From Sphingobium indicum BiD32 (lineage in GTDB: Bacteria; Pseudomonadota; Alphaproteobacteria; Sphingomonadales; Sphingomonadaceae): a stretch of DNA of 45,910 nt. Location: positions 1-45,910 of the forward strand of contig NZ_CAVK010000014.1 in the NCBI RefSeq assembly GCF_000382885.1, read 5' to 3'. The position numbers and the translations under genes were made by a program. The notes under the pieces were generated by a model, which was not told the DNA's origin, ran no database searches, and saw nothing but the letters and a program-made list of their open reading frames with translations. The stretch's first letter is position 1. The number at the start of each line of letters is the position of its first letter. This document shows positions 16,321-25,733 of this stretch, one piece after another.

Positions 16321-19053
16321 TTAGAATTTCTGGCCGAAGCGGATGCCGAAGAATTGCGGCTTGATAATGAAGGTGCGCGACGACCCGGAACAGAAGTCGA
16401 TCGAGCAGAAGGTATTTTTGGTCAGCTGACCGCGCTTGTCGAAAGCGTTCTGGATGAACAGGGTGAGGCTCCAATTGTCCTTCTTCACCCCGCCGGAAAA
16501 GTCGAAGCTGACGAAACCCTTCGTATTGCCGAGCAGCGCATTATTGTCGACGTTCAGATCCTGCGTTGCGCCCGTCTGGTACAGTGCGGCGCCCTGCACA
16601 TAGGCGCTATAGTCACCCAGATAGGTGTCGTAGCGGATTGAGGTCGTGCCCTTGAACTTGGGCTGACGCGGCAGGCGCGTGCCGTTGGCGGCTGCGACCT
16701 GAGGCGTCGGCGGGCTGGATTCCGGCACATCCTCCCCAAGCGTACATGTCGACAATTGCGAGATGGACGATGTCGTCCGGTCCAGCGCAAAGTTACAGAA
16801 ATTGCCCTTCAACTTGCCGTCATTATAGGCGCCAGAGGTGGAGATCGTCACCTTGCCGAGTTTGAGGTCAGCATCATATTCGATGCCCTTGACGACTGCC
16901 TTGCCCGCATTGCCGGTCATGCCTGCGCCCTGCGCACCGGACACGACGACGCCATATTGGATATTATTCCACTTCTCATAATAGACCGCCGCATTGAAGC
17001 GGAAGATATTGTTCCAGGTCGTCTTGACGCCCAGCTCGAAATTGGTGAGCGTTTCGGACTTGAACGGGGCGACATCCACCGGGCCGAAATTACGGATGCG
17101 CAGCGGACGGTTGAAACCGCCGGGTCGGAAGCCGGTCGAATAGTTGAAATAGACCATCTTGTCGGGCTGGAACTGCCAGTCGAGCGCCACCTTATGCGTC
17201 TCGCCTTTTTCCTTGTATCGCCCTGTCTGGTCGGCGGCGCGGAAATTGGTGTTGAGGCATTGCAGACGCTCCGCTGGAAGCGGCGTCGGACAGCCCATTT
17301 CCCCGGTCGGAACATAGACGGACGTAACTGTGTTGGCCGCCGACCCAGCCACACCGGCAAAACCCTTGACCGCAAAATCCGTCCAGAAATAGCGGATGCC
17401 GCCAGTCAGCTTTAATGTCGGCGTGATGTTGTAATGGCCTTCGGCGAAGATCGCCTTGTCATGATAAAGCTGGTTCTGTTCGTTGATGTAGAAGCCGTCG
17501 CTCTTTACCGCCTGCGTTCCCAGCAGCATCGTGCCAAGTGGATTGCCGTTCGGATTGATGACGTTGCTGGTGTCGAAGAAGGGATTGCCATCCTCGTCAT
17601 AGTCGATTCCGTACATGCCGGGTACGCCGATCAACCCGCCCGGCACGTCGCCGCCCCCTGTCTGGGTGTAACCCGTGATCGTGTCCAGCCCGCGAATGGC
17701 ATAATAGGTGTTCGTCTTGTTCTTCTGCCGCTGGTAGAAGCCACCGATCGTGACGTCCAGCGGCCAGTCCTTGGGCGTGGACAGGCGCAGTTCCTGGGTA
17801 AATTTGTTCCGATGCGTATCGGCATGATAATATTGCGTCGGGTCGATCAGCGAACATTGCTGCGATGCGCCCGACCCGGTGCAATTGTCGAAAAATTGCA
17901 GATAGCTTTCATAGCCCGGCCCAAACCCGTCATAAGTGACGGTATAATATGTATAATCGTTGAGCGTTCGGGTCCGGCGTTTGAAGAAGCCGGTCGCCGA
18001 CACGAGATCCCAGTCGCCGATATGGCCATGGATGCTGAGCGCCGCCTGATACCAGCGATCGTCATTCCTGGTCTGGTCATAATCATGGACTTCCAGATCG
18101 CCAACGCGGTGGTCGAAGCCGAAATAACCGTTGGCGACCTGTTTTTGCGCGGTGATTTCCGGCGCGACCGACCACCCATCGACCGGTTCCCACAGCAATT
18201 GCACGCGACCGCCAAATTCCTTGATGCTGTTATAGTCATCTTTGGCAATATCGGCATTGTCGAGGTTGAAGAAGGTCGCCGGATTATTGTCGCCCAGCGT
18301 ATAGACGGCCGGCGCGCCATTGTTGAGCAGACCATTATTGGGCTTGTTATCGATATAGCCGCCATCACGCCGGTAATAGCCCATGGCGCGCACCGCCAAT
18401 GTGTCGCTCAACGGAACGTTGATGTAGGATTCCAACTGGCCGCCAAAGTCGCCCTTGCCATATTTATTGGCCTCGACATCATAGCCAAACTCGAACTTGT
18501 CGAGATTGGGCTTGTTGGTGATGATGCGGATGGTGCCTGCCAGCGATCCCGCGCCATAGAGCGTCCCTTGCGGCCCGGCCAGCGCCTCGACCCGCTCCAG
18601 ATCATAAGCGTGGATATCGGGTACTGCGGTGCCGGTGATGGGAATATCGTTGAGATAATAGCCGACCGAGGCATAGGCACCGCCCGCTGGCACGATGCCG
18701 CGGAAAAAGGCGGTGTTGCGGCCTGGTCCGATCCCCTCGAACGATACGGACGGCAGCAGGGCGGCGAAATCGCTCAAACCCTTGACCTGCCGCTCCGCCA
18801 GCGTTTCGGCACCCAGCGCCTGCATGGAGATCGGCACTTTCTGGATGCTTTGCGCGCTGCGCGTTGCCGTGACGACGATTTCGGTGAGGCCGCCACCGGC
18901 TTCATCGGCGGGCAGCGCCATCGCCGGATCGGCGGCAGGGTCTGCAACGGCATCGGCAGCGCGCGCCATGCCCGCAGCGCCCAGCCCGGCCAATATGGTT
19001 GTCACCCCCAATATCTTCACAAATTGTGACCGGCGGCGAGACTGAATCTTCAT
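16321..19053 (-). CDS. TonB-dependent outer-membrane receptor (OAR type)
   Basis: 910 aa. The signal peptide (cleavage near GMARA-ADAV) is followed by a TonB-box-like GGGLTEIVVTATRSAQSIQKVP, a plug domain (about 60-180, ending with the typical VEALAGPQGTLYGAGSLAGTIRIITNKP) and a long 22-strand barrel ending in aromatic F (FFGIRFGQKF). Such receptors import siderophores, vitamins, glycans or aromatic compounds. The substrate cannot be read here, and no iron-responsive site was recognised. It is divergent from a TPR-sulfotransferase, a pairing often seen in sphingomonads, and convergent with the amine dehydrogenase operon. It is the only TonB receptor in the window. Confidence 0.95.
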   Translation of the reverse strand: MKIQSRRRSQFVKILGVTTILAGLGAAGMARAADAVADPAADPAMALPADEAGGGLTEIVVTATRSAQSIQKVPISMQALGAETLAERQVKGLSDFAALLPSVSFEGIGPGRNTAFFRGIVPAGGAYASVGYYLNDIPITGTAVPDIHAYDLERVEALAGPQGTLYGAGSLAGTIRIITNKPNLDKFEFGYDVEANKYGKGDFGGQLESYINVPLSDTLAVRAMGYYRRDGGYIDNKPNNGLLNNGAPAVYTLGDNNPATFFNLDNADIAKDDYNSIKEFGGRVQLLWEPVDGWSVAPEITAQKQVANGYFGFDHRVGDLEVHDYDQTRNDDRWYQAALSIHGHIGDWDLVSATGFFKRRTRTLNDYTYYTVTYDGFGPGYESYLQFFDNCTGSGASQQCSLIDPTQYYHADTHRNKFTQELRLSTPKDWPLDVTIGGFYQRQKNKTNTYYAIRGLDTITGYTQTGGGDVPGGLIGVPGMYGIDYDEDGNPFFDTSNVINPNGNPLGTMLLGTQAVKSDGFYINEQNQLYHDKAIFAEGHYNITPTLKLTGGIRYFWTDFAVKGFAGVAGSAANTVTSVYVPTGEMGCPTPLPAERLQCLNTNFRAADQTGRYKEKGETHKVALDWQFQPDKMVYFNYSTGFRPGGFNRPLRIRNFGPVDVAPFKSETLTNFELGVKTTWNNIFRFNAAVYYEKWNNIQYGVVVSGAQGAGMTGNAGKAVVKGIEYDADLKLGKVTISTSGAYNDGKLKGNFCNFALDRTTSSISQLSTCTLGEDVPESSPPTPQVAAANGTRLPRQPKFKGTTSIRYDTYLGDYSAYVQGAALYQTGATQDLNVDNNALLGNTKGFVSFDFSGGVKKDNWSLTLFIQNAFDKRGQLTKNTFCSIDFCSGSSRTFIIKPQFFGIRFGQKF

Positions 19054-19423
19054 AGTGTTGGACTCCCCCTTGAAAAGATGCCCTCCACTCTCCCAAATCG
19101 CGGTTTACCCGCGTGATTATGACGCATTGCAGCATAGCGTCGGACAGCGTATTGCTGCCCGATCTTCGCAAGGGCAAAATGGCCCCGCGACCGGAAAACG
19201 GCGCACGCTTCCGGACCTGCCGTATAACGGCACGGCATCGCAATTTACCACTATTCCCCTCGGACAGTCGCCATTTCGTACGTTTGTCCAAGTTTGATAA
19301 TGCTGTAACGATTGCAGGAGTCAACAGCCTAATTATGCTGTTCCTGCCGTTCGATCGCTCCTGTTGTTGCGCAACTGCAATATCCTGTTCATTGTGCAGA
19401 CGAGAAAGGAATGAAAAGCCTCC
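19054..19423. other. Divergent intergenic region, TonB receptor / TPR-sulfotransferase
   Basis: This 370-base gap should contain both promoters. It reads as less GC-rich than the flanking genes. GGACAG occurs at 19142 and 19262; the second has an inverted TGTCC at 19285, echoing the aauB palindrome. I saw no open frame with coding character. Confidence 0.4.
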
Positions 19424-21454
19424 GTGGAAGCTGCGCCGCACCCTGCTAGCCCCCCTTCCCTTGCGCTGAAGGAGGCGTTGGGTCGTGCTGCCAGCTTGCT
19501 GGATACGCAGCCGGAAGAGGCACTGGCGCGGGCCGAAGCGATACTGAAACACGCCCCCGGTCTGCCGCCTGCCGAATTGCTTGTGGCTCAGGCGCTGCGA
19601 CGGCTGGGTCAGCCAAAATCCGCCCTGTCACAGCTTGCCGCGCTTGCCCGTCGCCAGCCCGGTGTGCCTGCCTTGCTCTGGGAACTGGCGCAGGCCGCAA
19701 GCGAAACGGGTGACAGCGCGCAAGCCATCGTCGCGCTGGAAAGCCTGACCCGGCAGCAACCCGGCGTGGCGAGTGGCTGGTTTTTGCTGGCGCGCGAGTT
19801 GCGGAAAGTTGGCCGCGCCGACCATGCATGGCGCGCCGACCTGTCCGGCATCCATGCCTCCTCGCGCGACCGCGACCTGCTCGAGGCGGCGATGGCGATG
19901 AATGAGAGCCGTTTGGAGGACGCCGTGACGATCCTCGATACGCGACTCGCCCGGCTGCCCGACGATCCGGCAGGCACCCGGCTGCTCGGCGAAATTCACT
20001 GGCGGCGCGGGGACATGAGTGCAGCTCTAACGCTGGTCGAACGCGCCGTCGCCACGGCTCCGGGCTTTGATCTGGCGCGCGATTTTCTGATCCGCCTGCT
20101 GCTCCAGAATAATCGCCTGACCGACGCGCTCGCCCACGCCGAGATATTGGCGCAGTCGCCACTGGACAATCCGGGCTATGCGCTGCTGCGGGCGTCGGTG
20201 CTGGTGCGATTGGGCGATCAGGCGCAGGCGGCCGCCATTTACGAACGCCTGTTGGCGCAAAAACCGGACCAACCGCAGCTGTGGCAGAATCTGGGCCATG
20301 CGCTCAAGACGTTGGGGCGGCAAGCCGACGCGATCCATGCCTATCGGCAGGCGGTGCAGTATCAGCCCACCATGGGCGAAGCCTGGTGGAGCCTTGCCAA
20401 CCTCAAGACCGTGAAGTTCGACGCGCAGGACATAGCCGCGATGGAGCAGGCGCTGGCGACGCTGGCACCGGAGGCGGCGACGAAAAGCGAGGATATCTTC
20501 CACCTCCATTTCTCGCTGGGCAAGGCGCTGGAGGACGCGCGCGATTATGGTGCATCCTTTGGCCATTATGATCGCGGCAACCGGCTGCGCCGCACCCTGC
20601 TCAGCTATGATGCCGATGAATTTGCCGCCGAAGTGACAGCCGCCGCCGACAGCTTCACGTCGGCTTTCATCGCACAAAGCGGCACCGGCGGCTGCCCGGC
20701 ACCCGACCCCATCTTCATCGTCGGCCTGCCCCGGTCCGGCTCGACCCTGATCGAACAGATCCTCTCCAGCCACAGCCAGGTGGAAGGGACGATGGAATTG
20801 CCGGAGATGATGATCATCGCCAGTCGCCTGCAATCGCGGATCGACGAAGGCGAATTTCCCGATTTCGCCACCATGATCGGGTCGCTCACGCCCGCCGACC
20901 GGCAACGGTTGGGAGAGGAATATGTCGATCGCACCCGCGTCCACCGCCAGAGCGACAAGCCCCGCTTCATCGACAAGATGCCCAATAACTGGCAGCATGT
21001 CGGCCTGATCCGCCTGATCCTGCCCAACGCCAAAATCATCGACGCGCGCCGTCATCCGATGGGCTGCTGCTTTTCAGGCTGGAAACAGCATTTCGCGCGC
21101 GGTCAGGCTTTCACCTATGACCTGGGTGAGATTGGCCGCTATTATCGCGATTATGTCGGGCTGATGGCCGCCTTCGACAGCGCCGCGCCCGGTCATGTCC
21201 ACCGCGTTCACTATGAACATATGGTCGCCGATACGCCGGGCGAAGTCGCACGGCTATTGGATTATCTCGGCCTGCCGTTCGAGGATGCCTGCCTTGCCTT
21301 CTGGCGGACCGAGCGCGCGGTGCGCACCGCCAGTTCCGAACAGGTGCGTCAACCGATCTTCACCGATGGCGTCGATCATTGGCGTCATTTTGCGCCATGG
21401 CTCGGCCCGCTGGAACGGGCATTGGGCCCGGTGATCGCAGCCTATCCCACCTGA
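19424..21454 (+). CDS. TPR-repeat sulfotransferase family protein
   Basis: 676 aa from a GTG start at 19424; AGAAAGGA lies about 13 bases upstream and no better start exists. Residues about 10-345 are tandem tetratricopeptide repeats (for example LWQNLGHALKTLGRQADAIHAYRQAVQ). From about 425 comes a sulfotransferase domain with the PAPS-binding loop FIVGLPRSGSTLIEQIL, the 3'-phosphate region around KIIDARRHPMGCCFSGWKQ, and the usual end YEHMVADTPGEVARLLDYLGLPF. The protein would transfer sulfate from PAPS to an unknown acceptor. It is divergent from the TonB receptor. Its last 13 bases overlap the end of the convergent permease gene. Confidence 0.9.
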   Translation: MEAAPHPASPPSLALKEALGRAASLLDTQPEEALARAEAILKHAPGLPPAELLVAQALRRLGQPKSALSQLAALARRQPGVPALLWELAQAASETGDSAQAIVALESLTRQQPGVASGWFLLARELRKVGRADHAWRADLSGIHASSRDRDLLEAAMAMNESRLEDAVTILDTRLARLPDDPAGTRLLGEIHWRRGDMSAALTLVERAVATAPGFDLARDFLIRLLLQNNRLTDALAHAEILAQSPLDNPGYALLRASVLVRLGDQAQAAAIYERLLAQKPDQPQLWQNLGHALKTLGRQADAIHAYRQAVQYQPTMGEAWWSLANLKTVKFDAQDIAAMEQALATLAPEAATKSEDIFHLHFSLGKALEDARDYGASFGHYDRGNRLRRTLLSYDADEFAAEVTAAADSFTSAFIAQSGTGGCPAPDPIFIVGLPRSGSTLIEQILSSHSQVEGTMELPEMMIIASRLQSRIDEGEFPDFATMIGSLTPADRQRLGEEYVDRTRVHRQSDKPRFIDKMPNNWQHVGLIRLILPNAKIIDARRHPMGCCFSGWKQHFARGQAFTYDLGEIGRYYRDYVGLMAAFDSAAPGHVHRVHYEHMVADTPGEVARLLDYLGLPFEDACLAFWRTERAVRTASSEQVRQPIFTDGVDHWRHFAPWLGPLERALGPVIAAYPT

Positions 21455-22869
21455 AGCTGTGCCGGTGGCTGGCTCCAGAGCCGTTGCCCGACCACCAATG
21501 CGATGCCCAACGCCAGCCAGCCCAGCATCAGCCAGATTTCCAGCGGCATGCCCGCCGCCATGCCAAAGGGCGCGACGACCGCCGCACTTGCCACGATCGT
21601 TGCGCCGATCGCCACCGGCATGAGCAGCGCCTGTCCACCCGGCAGAATGAAGGCGGGACGGCCCTCGCTCTTATCGACCGTGCGCAGCCGCATCAGCGCG
21701 AACAATGCGACCGCCGCGATGGCCGTGGTGCAGATCGTCCCCATCGCGATGATCGGGCTGATCGCGCCGCGCCCCGCCAGCACGCCAAGGCAGGTCCAGC
21801 CGCCAACCAGCAACGCCGCGCGCCGGGGGGCACCGCTCTTCGCATCGACATGGGCAAGCCCCGCAGGCAGGAAGCCCGCCCGCGCCTGCGCCAAGATTAC
21901 CCGCGTCGCAGACAGGTGCATCGCGTTCCAGGTTTTGAGCAGCGACGCCATCGCGACCAGCAATATGCCCTTGGTCGCGATGCCGCCGGCCAGCGCTTGA
22001 TCGAACGCCGCCGCGACGGGCAGCGCGCCCGACGTCAGATCGCGCCACGGGATGAGCGCGGCGGACGCGATGATGATGAGGCTATAGAAGATCGCCGCGA
22101 CCACCACCGCCAGCATCATGGCTTTGGCCACGGTGTAAAAACTGGTGCCGGGCGCGCGTTCCTCGACGGCCGACGCCGCCGTCTGGAAACCCGACAGCCA
22201 CATGCCCGCAACGCCCAGCATCACGAACATGCCGCCCGCAAAACTGCCGCCATGAGCAGGCGTGAACAAAGGCTGCCAGTTGGCGGGATCACCCTGCGCG
22301 AAGCCAATCAGCACCAGCAGCGCGGAGGCCGCCAGAAAGGCGAAGGTCACCAGTTTCTGAAAGCCCACCGCGACCTTGGCCCCCGCCGCGTTGAGCAGGG
22401 TCATCACGACTGCGCCCGTCAGCCCGATACCCAAGTCCAACGCCGTAATCGACTTGCCCAAAAAGCTGTAGAGCGGCGGCCACCCGGCCATTGCCGACAC
22501 CAGATTTTCGAGGAACCAGGACAGGGCCAGCCCTTCAAAGGCGCAAATGCCGACGAAATAGAGGGTCAGGAACCAGCCGGTGACAAAGCCCGGCCATGGA
22601 CCGAACGCCTTTTCGACAAAGACAAACTCCGCCCCGGCGCGCGGCACGCGCGCGACCAACTCGGCATAGGCGGCAGCGACCGGCACCATCAGCAGCGTCA
22701 TGCCCAGAAAGGCCAGCACCGCGCCGCCCGGACCTGCTGGAGTCACCCACTCGCCCATCAGCACCATCCAGGCCGATCCGACAATGGTGCCGAAGGCGAG
22801 CGCAAAGAAGCCGGGACCGGTAACGCCGCGCCGCAGCGCCGGTTCGGGCGGAGCGGATATGTCGCTCAT
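21442..22869 (-). CDS. APC-family amino acid/amine permease
   Basis: 475 aa with about twelve hydrophobic segments. The start has the family's glycine-rich first helix (GFFALAFGTIVGSAWM) and the following PAGPGGAVLAFL and YAELVARVPRAGAEFVFVEKAFGPW. These proteins are cation- or antiport-driven carriers of amino acids and polyamines. It overlaps the ureohydrolase gene by four bases (ATGA), so the two form one transcription unit. The permease therefore probably imports the ureohydrolase substrate (a guanidino compound or related amine) or exchanges its product. Confidence 0.9.
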   Translation of the reverse strand: MSDISAPPEPALRRGVTGPGFFALAFGTIVGSAWMVLMGEWVTPAGPGGAVLAFLGMTLLMVPVAAAYAELVARVPRAGAEFVFVEKAFGPWPGFVTGWFLTLYFVGICAFEGLALSWFLENLVSAMAGWPPLYSFLGKSITALDLGIGLTGAVVMTLLNAAGAKVAVGFQKLVTFAFLAASALLVLIGFAQGDPANWQPLFTPAHGGSFAGGMFVMLGVAGMWLSGFQTAASAVEERAPGTSFYTVAKAMMLAVVVAAIFYSLIIIASAALIPWRDLTSGALPVAAAFDQALAGGIATKGILLVAMASLLKTWNAMHLSATRVILAQARAGFLPAGLAHVDAKSGAPRRAALLVGGWTCLGVLAGRGAISPIIAMGTICTTAIAAVALFALMRLRTVDKSEGRPAFILPGGQALLMPVAIGATIVASAAVVAPFGMAAGMPLEIWLMLGWLALGIALVVGQRLWSQPPAQLQVG

Positions 22870-23909
22870 CGCCGCAGATGCACCAGACAGAGGAGTTGGA
22901 ACAGCATCTGCGCGGCAGCCTGCGCCGTCACCGTGCCTGGATCATATTCGGGCGCTACCTCCACCACGTCACCGCCGATAATGTCGATCCCGGCCAGTCC
23001 GCGCAGCAGTTGCAACGCCTCCCGTGTGGACAGCCCGCCCACTTCCGGCGTGCCGGTGCCGGGCGCATAGACCGGATCGAGACCATCGACATCGAAGGTT
23101 ACATAGGTCGGCCCGTCGCCTACCACCTCCAGCGCCTTGGCGACGACCGCGCCCATGCCCATGGTCGCGACATCCTCGGCATGGATCACGGTCATGCCGC
23201 TGGCATAGGAAAATTCCCACAGATATTCAGCGCCACCCCGGATGCCGATCTGGATCGAGCGTTTGGGGTCCAGCACCCCGGCCAGCACCGCTTCACGGAA
23301 CGGCGCGCCATGGTGGAATTTGGAGCCTTCGTAAATGCCGCCCGTGTCGCAATGGGCGTCGAAATGCACCATGCCCATCGGGCCGCGTGTGGCGGCGAGC
23401 CCCTTCATGATCGACCCGGTGATGCTATGATCGCCACCCACAGACAGCGGGATCGCTTTGGTCGCGCCGATCATCGCATAGCAGGCTTCGATATCGGCAT
23501 GGCACAGCGCCAGATCATAGCGGCTCTGCATCGCCACATCGCCGACATCTGCGACCGTCAGATGGTTCATCGGCGCGACCCGCAGCGCATGTTCATAAGG
23601 CCCGATCCGGTCGATCGCGCGGACGGCGCGCGGGCCGTAGCGTGCGCCGGGCCGGTTGGTGACGCCCAGGTCCATCGGCACGCCGATCAGCGCCACGTCC
23701 AGCCTGTCAAGCGTCTCCGCCGTCAGCCCGCCCGCCATATAGGGCGCGTCGAGCAGCGTCGAAGGCTCGGCAAAGGGCCAGCGCCTTTTGTCCCCGCTCT
23801 TGAACTGAAGCCCCGCAACCTCGCGAAAATGCGGGTCATGAATATCGGCCCCACCACCACCGGCATAGAGGCGGCGCAGGTCGTCAAGGTCGATCGGTTC
23901 TTCGGGCAT
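22866..23909 (-). CDS. Agmatinase/arginase-family ureohydrolase
   Basis: 347 aa from the ATG at 23909; the frame is open to 24164, but the extension shows no family features and would cross the divergent promoter. The binuclear manganese site is complete: H161 (SVGGDHSI), D184/H186/D188 (HFDAHCDTG), D273/D275 (TFDVDGLDP). Family members hydrolyse agmatine, guanidinobutyrate, arginine or other guanidines to urea plus an amine. It is somewhat longer than typical SpeB, so guanidinobutyrase or a related activity is as likely as agmatinase. The gene is followed by a coupled permease, and urea-transport and urease genes occur in the same window. That fits release and use of urea nitrogen. Confidence 0.92.
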   Translation of the reverse strand: MPEEPIDLDDLRRLYAGGGGADIHDPHFREVAGLQFKSGDKRRWPFAEPSTLLDAPYMAGGLTAETLDRLDVALIGVPMDLGVTNRPGARYGPRAVRAIDRIGPYEHALRVAPMNHLTVADVGDVAMQSRYDLALCHADIEACYAMIGATKAIPLSVGGDHSITGSIMKGLAATRGPMGMVHFDAHCDTGGIYEGSKFHHGAPFREAVLAGVLDPKRSIQIGIRGGAEYLWEFSYASGMTVIHAEDVATMGMGAVVAKALEVVGDGPTYVTFDVDGLDPVYAPGTGTPEVGGLSTREALQLLRGLAGIDIIGGDVVEVAPEYDPGTVTAQAAAQMLFQLLCLVHLRR

Positions 23910-23962
23910 GGCGTTCAGTCTGGACGGCGGCGAAAGCGCGACAATGGGGCAAAGAACGTATG

Positions 23963-23997
23963 GCTTCGCGCGCACGAAGCGTTGCGCCGTGGCGCAA
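23963..23997. promoter_or_regulatory. Two adjacent inverted repeats in the ureohydrolase/Ldh2 gap
   Basis: GCTTCG...CGAAGC (23963-23980, 6-bp arms) and TTGCGCC-GT-GGCGCAA (23982-23997, 7-bp arms) lie one base apart, directly upstream of the divergent Ldh2 gene and within the leader of the ureohydrolase gene. They look like operator half-sites or leader hairpins. No regulator gene is adjacent. Confidence 0.4.
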
Positions 23998-24015
23998 AGC
24001 AGGAAAGGGTGCGCC

Positions 24016-25023
24016 ATGACCCATATGGATTTCGACGCGCTGGTCGCGCTGCTTCGCCGTATCTTCCAGAGCAATGGCACATCGGCGACTGTCGCCGACA
24101 TATTGGCGCGCAATTGCGCCAGCGCTGAACGAGACGGCGCCATGAGCCACGGCCTGTTCCGCATGGCGGGCTATGTTGCAACCCTGCGCAGTGGCTGGGT
24201 CGATGGGCGGGTCCAACCCCGGATGGAAGAAGGCGGAGCATCCTTCCTGCGGGTCGACGCCGCCAATGGCTTTGCCCAGCCTGCGTTGGCCGCCGCCGCG
24301 CCATTGGCGATCGAAAAGGCGCGCGCGACCGGTGCCTGCGTCATCGCCATCCGGCATTCGCATCATTTCGCCGCGCTCTGGCCCGATGTCGAACCATTCG
24401 CGCAGCAGGGACTCGTCGCCATCGCCATGGTCAACAGCATGGCCTATGTCGCCCCGCCCGGCGCACGGCACCCGGTCTATGGCACCAACCCGCTGGCTTT
24501 CGCCGCCCCGCGCGCGGATGGGCGCATTATCGTGTTCGATCAGGCGGTCAGCGTGCTGGCCCATGGCGACGTGCAGATCGCCGCGCGCGATGGCCATCTC
24601 CTGCCACCCGATGCTGGGGTCGATGCATCAGGGCAGGCCACGCGCGATCCCCGCGCCGTGCTGGACGGCGGCGCGCTCTTGCCCTTTGGCGGTCACAAGG
24701 GCGCGGCCATTGCGCTGATGATCGAGATCATGGCCGCGGCCCTGACCGGCGGGCTATTCTCGCATGAGGTCGACTGGTCCGCCCATCCCGGCGCGCAGAC
24801 GCCCAGTACCGGCCAGTGCCTGATCCTGATCGACCCGACGCGTGGCGGATCGGCGGCGGGTTTTGCCAACCGGGTCGAACAACTTGTCACCGCGCTGCAC
24901 GATGCCGGACAGGAGCGTATGCCCGGCGACCGTCGCCTTGCCGCGCGGGCCAGGGCGCTGCGTGACGGCATCCCGGTCAGCGCGGACATGCTGCGCCAAT
25001 TGGAGGGGTTGATAGCGCCCTAA
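24016..25023 (+). CDS. Ldh2-family NAD(P)H oxidoreductase (piperideine-2-carboxylate reductase-like)
   Basis: 335 aa from ATG 24016, with AGGAAAGGG six bases upstream. It belongs to the malate/L-lactate dehydrogenase family that is distinct from Rossmann enzymes: RHSHHFAALWPDVEPFAQQG, PVYGTNPLAFAAP and LPFGGHKGAAIALMIEI. The family includes DpkA (delta1-piperideine-2-carboxylate and delta1-pyrroline-2-carboxylate reductase), ureidoglycolate dehydrogenase and malate dehydrogenase. The neighbouring ureohydrolase and amino acid permease favour an amino acid role such as cyclic imine reduction (inference). It is divergent from the ureohydrolase and its stop overlaps the urtE stop by four bases tail to tail. 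Confidence 0.85.
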   Translation: MTHMDFDALVALLRRIFQSNGTSATVADILARNCASAERDGAMSHGLFRMAGYVATLRSGWVDGRVQPRMEEGGASFLRVDAANGFAQPALAAAAPLAIEKARATGACVIAIRHSHHFAALWPDVEPFAQQGLVAIAMVNSMAYVAPPGARHPVYGTNPLAFAAPRADGRIIVFDQAVSVLAHGDVQIAARDGHLLPPDAGVDASGQATRDPRAVLDGGALLPFGGHKGAAIALMIEIMAAALTGGLFSHEVDWSAHPGAQTPSTGQCLILIDPTRGGSAAGFANRVEQLVTALHDAGQERMPGDRRLAARARALRDGIPVSADMLRQLEGLIAP

Positions 25024-25733
25024 ATCTGAACCAGATGCGCGACATCCTTCGCGCTTTCCCCGGCAATCGCGCCCTGCCGGATGATCCGCCCATTCTGCAT
25101 CGCGCAATAGCGATCGGCAAAGCGCCAGACGAAATCCAGATATTGCTCGACGACCAGCACCGTCATGCCCAGCTGGTCGCGGACATGGACCAGCGCGGCC
25201 TCGATCTGCTGCACGACATTGGGCTGGATGCCCTCGGTCGGTTCGTCCAGCAGCAGCAGGCCGGGTTCACCCGCCAGCGCGCGACCGATAGCGAGTTGCT
25301 GCTGCTCACCCCCTGACAGGAACCCAGCCGCGCGGGTGCGGATGTCATAGAGTTTGGGGAACAGGTCGAAAATATGCGGCGGCACCTTGGCGCTACCCTT
25401 GCCCCGCCCCGTCAATGCCGACAGGCCGGTCTCCAGATTTTCCATGACGGTCAGCTGCGGGAACACATGCCGCCCCTGCGGCACGAAGCCGATGCCAGCC
25501 CGCGACCGTTTATGCGCGGGCAGCGCCGTAATATCCTGCCCGTCGAAGCGGATCGTCCCGCCGGTCACTGGCCGCGTCCCCATGATGGTGTGCAGCAATG
25601 TCGTCTTGCCCACGCCGTTGCGGCCGATCAGCGCCATCACCTGCCCCCGCGCCAGCGTCAGGTCGACGTCCCACAAGACCTGGCTCTGGCCATAGGCGCT
25701 CGACAGGCCGCCAATTTCCAGCAGCGCGCTCAT
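25020..25733 (-). CDS. urtE: Urea ABC transporter ATP-binding subunit UrtE
   Basis: 237 aa from the ATG at 25733. It has a complete ABC ATPase core: Walker A GRNGVGKTT, signature LSGGEQQQLAIGRAL and Walker B LLLLDEPTEG. The motifs EGIQPN and VVEQYLDFVWRFADRY distinguish UrtE from the related LivF. UrtE works with UrtD on the permeases UrtB and UrtC, fed by binding protein UrtA. Only a 21-codon tail of urtD remains upstream, and urtA-C are absent from the window, so the transporter is probably incomplete unless the other parts lie elsewhere. The tail's TGA still overlaps the urtE ATG (ATGA). Confidence 0.9.
   Translation of the reverse strand: MSALLEIGGLSSAYGQSQVLWDVDLTLARGQVMALIGRNGVGKTTLLHTIMGTRPVTGGTIRFDGQDITALPAHKRSRAGIGFVPQGRHVFPQLTVMENLETGLSALTGRGKGSAKVPPHIFDLFPKLYDIRTRAAGFLSGGEQQQLAIGRALAGEPGLLLLDEPTEGIQPNVVQQIEAALVHVRDQLGMTVLVVEQYLDFVWRFADRYCAMQNGRIIRQGAIAGESAKDVAHLVQI

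Noticed and set aside
17434..19029. 531-codon plus-strand frame inside the TonB receptor gene
   Set aside because: It is complementary to conserved plug and barrel motifs and has no recognisable domain.
21379..23070. 563-codon plus-strand frame over the permease gene
   Set aside because: Extremely rich in Arg, His and Gln, typical of antisense frames opposite membrane proteins.
23910..24015. Guanidine-II (mini-ykkC) riboswitch ahead of the ureohydrolase, suggested by an ACGG within a hairpin on the minus strand
   Set aside because: The ACGG cannot form a closed tetraloop (the following bases do not pair to close it), and the second hairpin has no ACGR loop.
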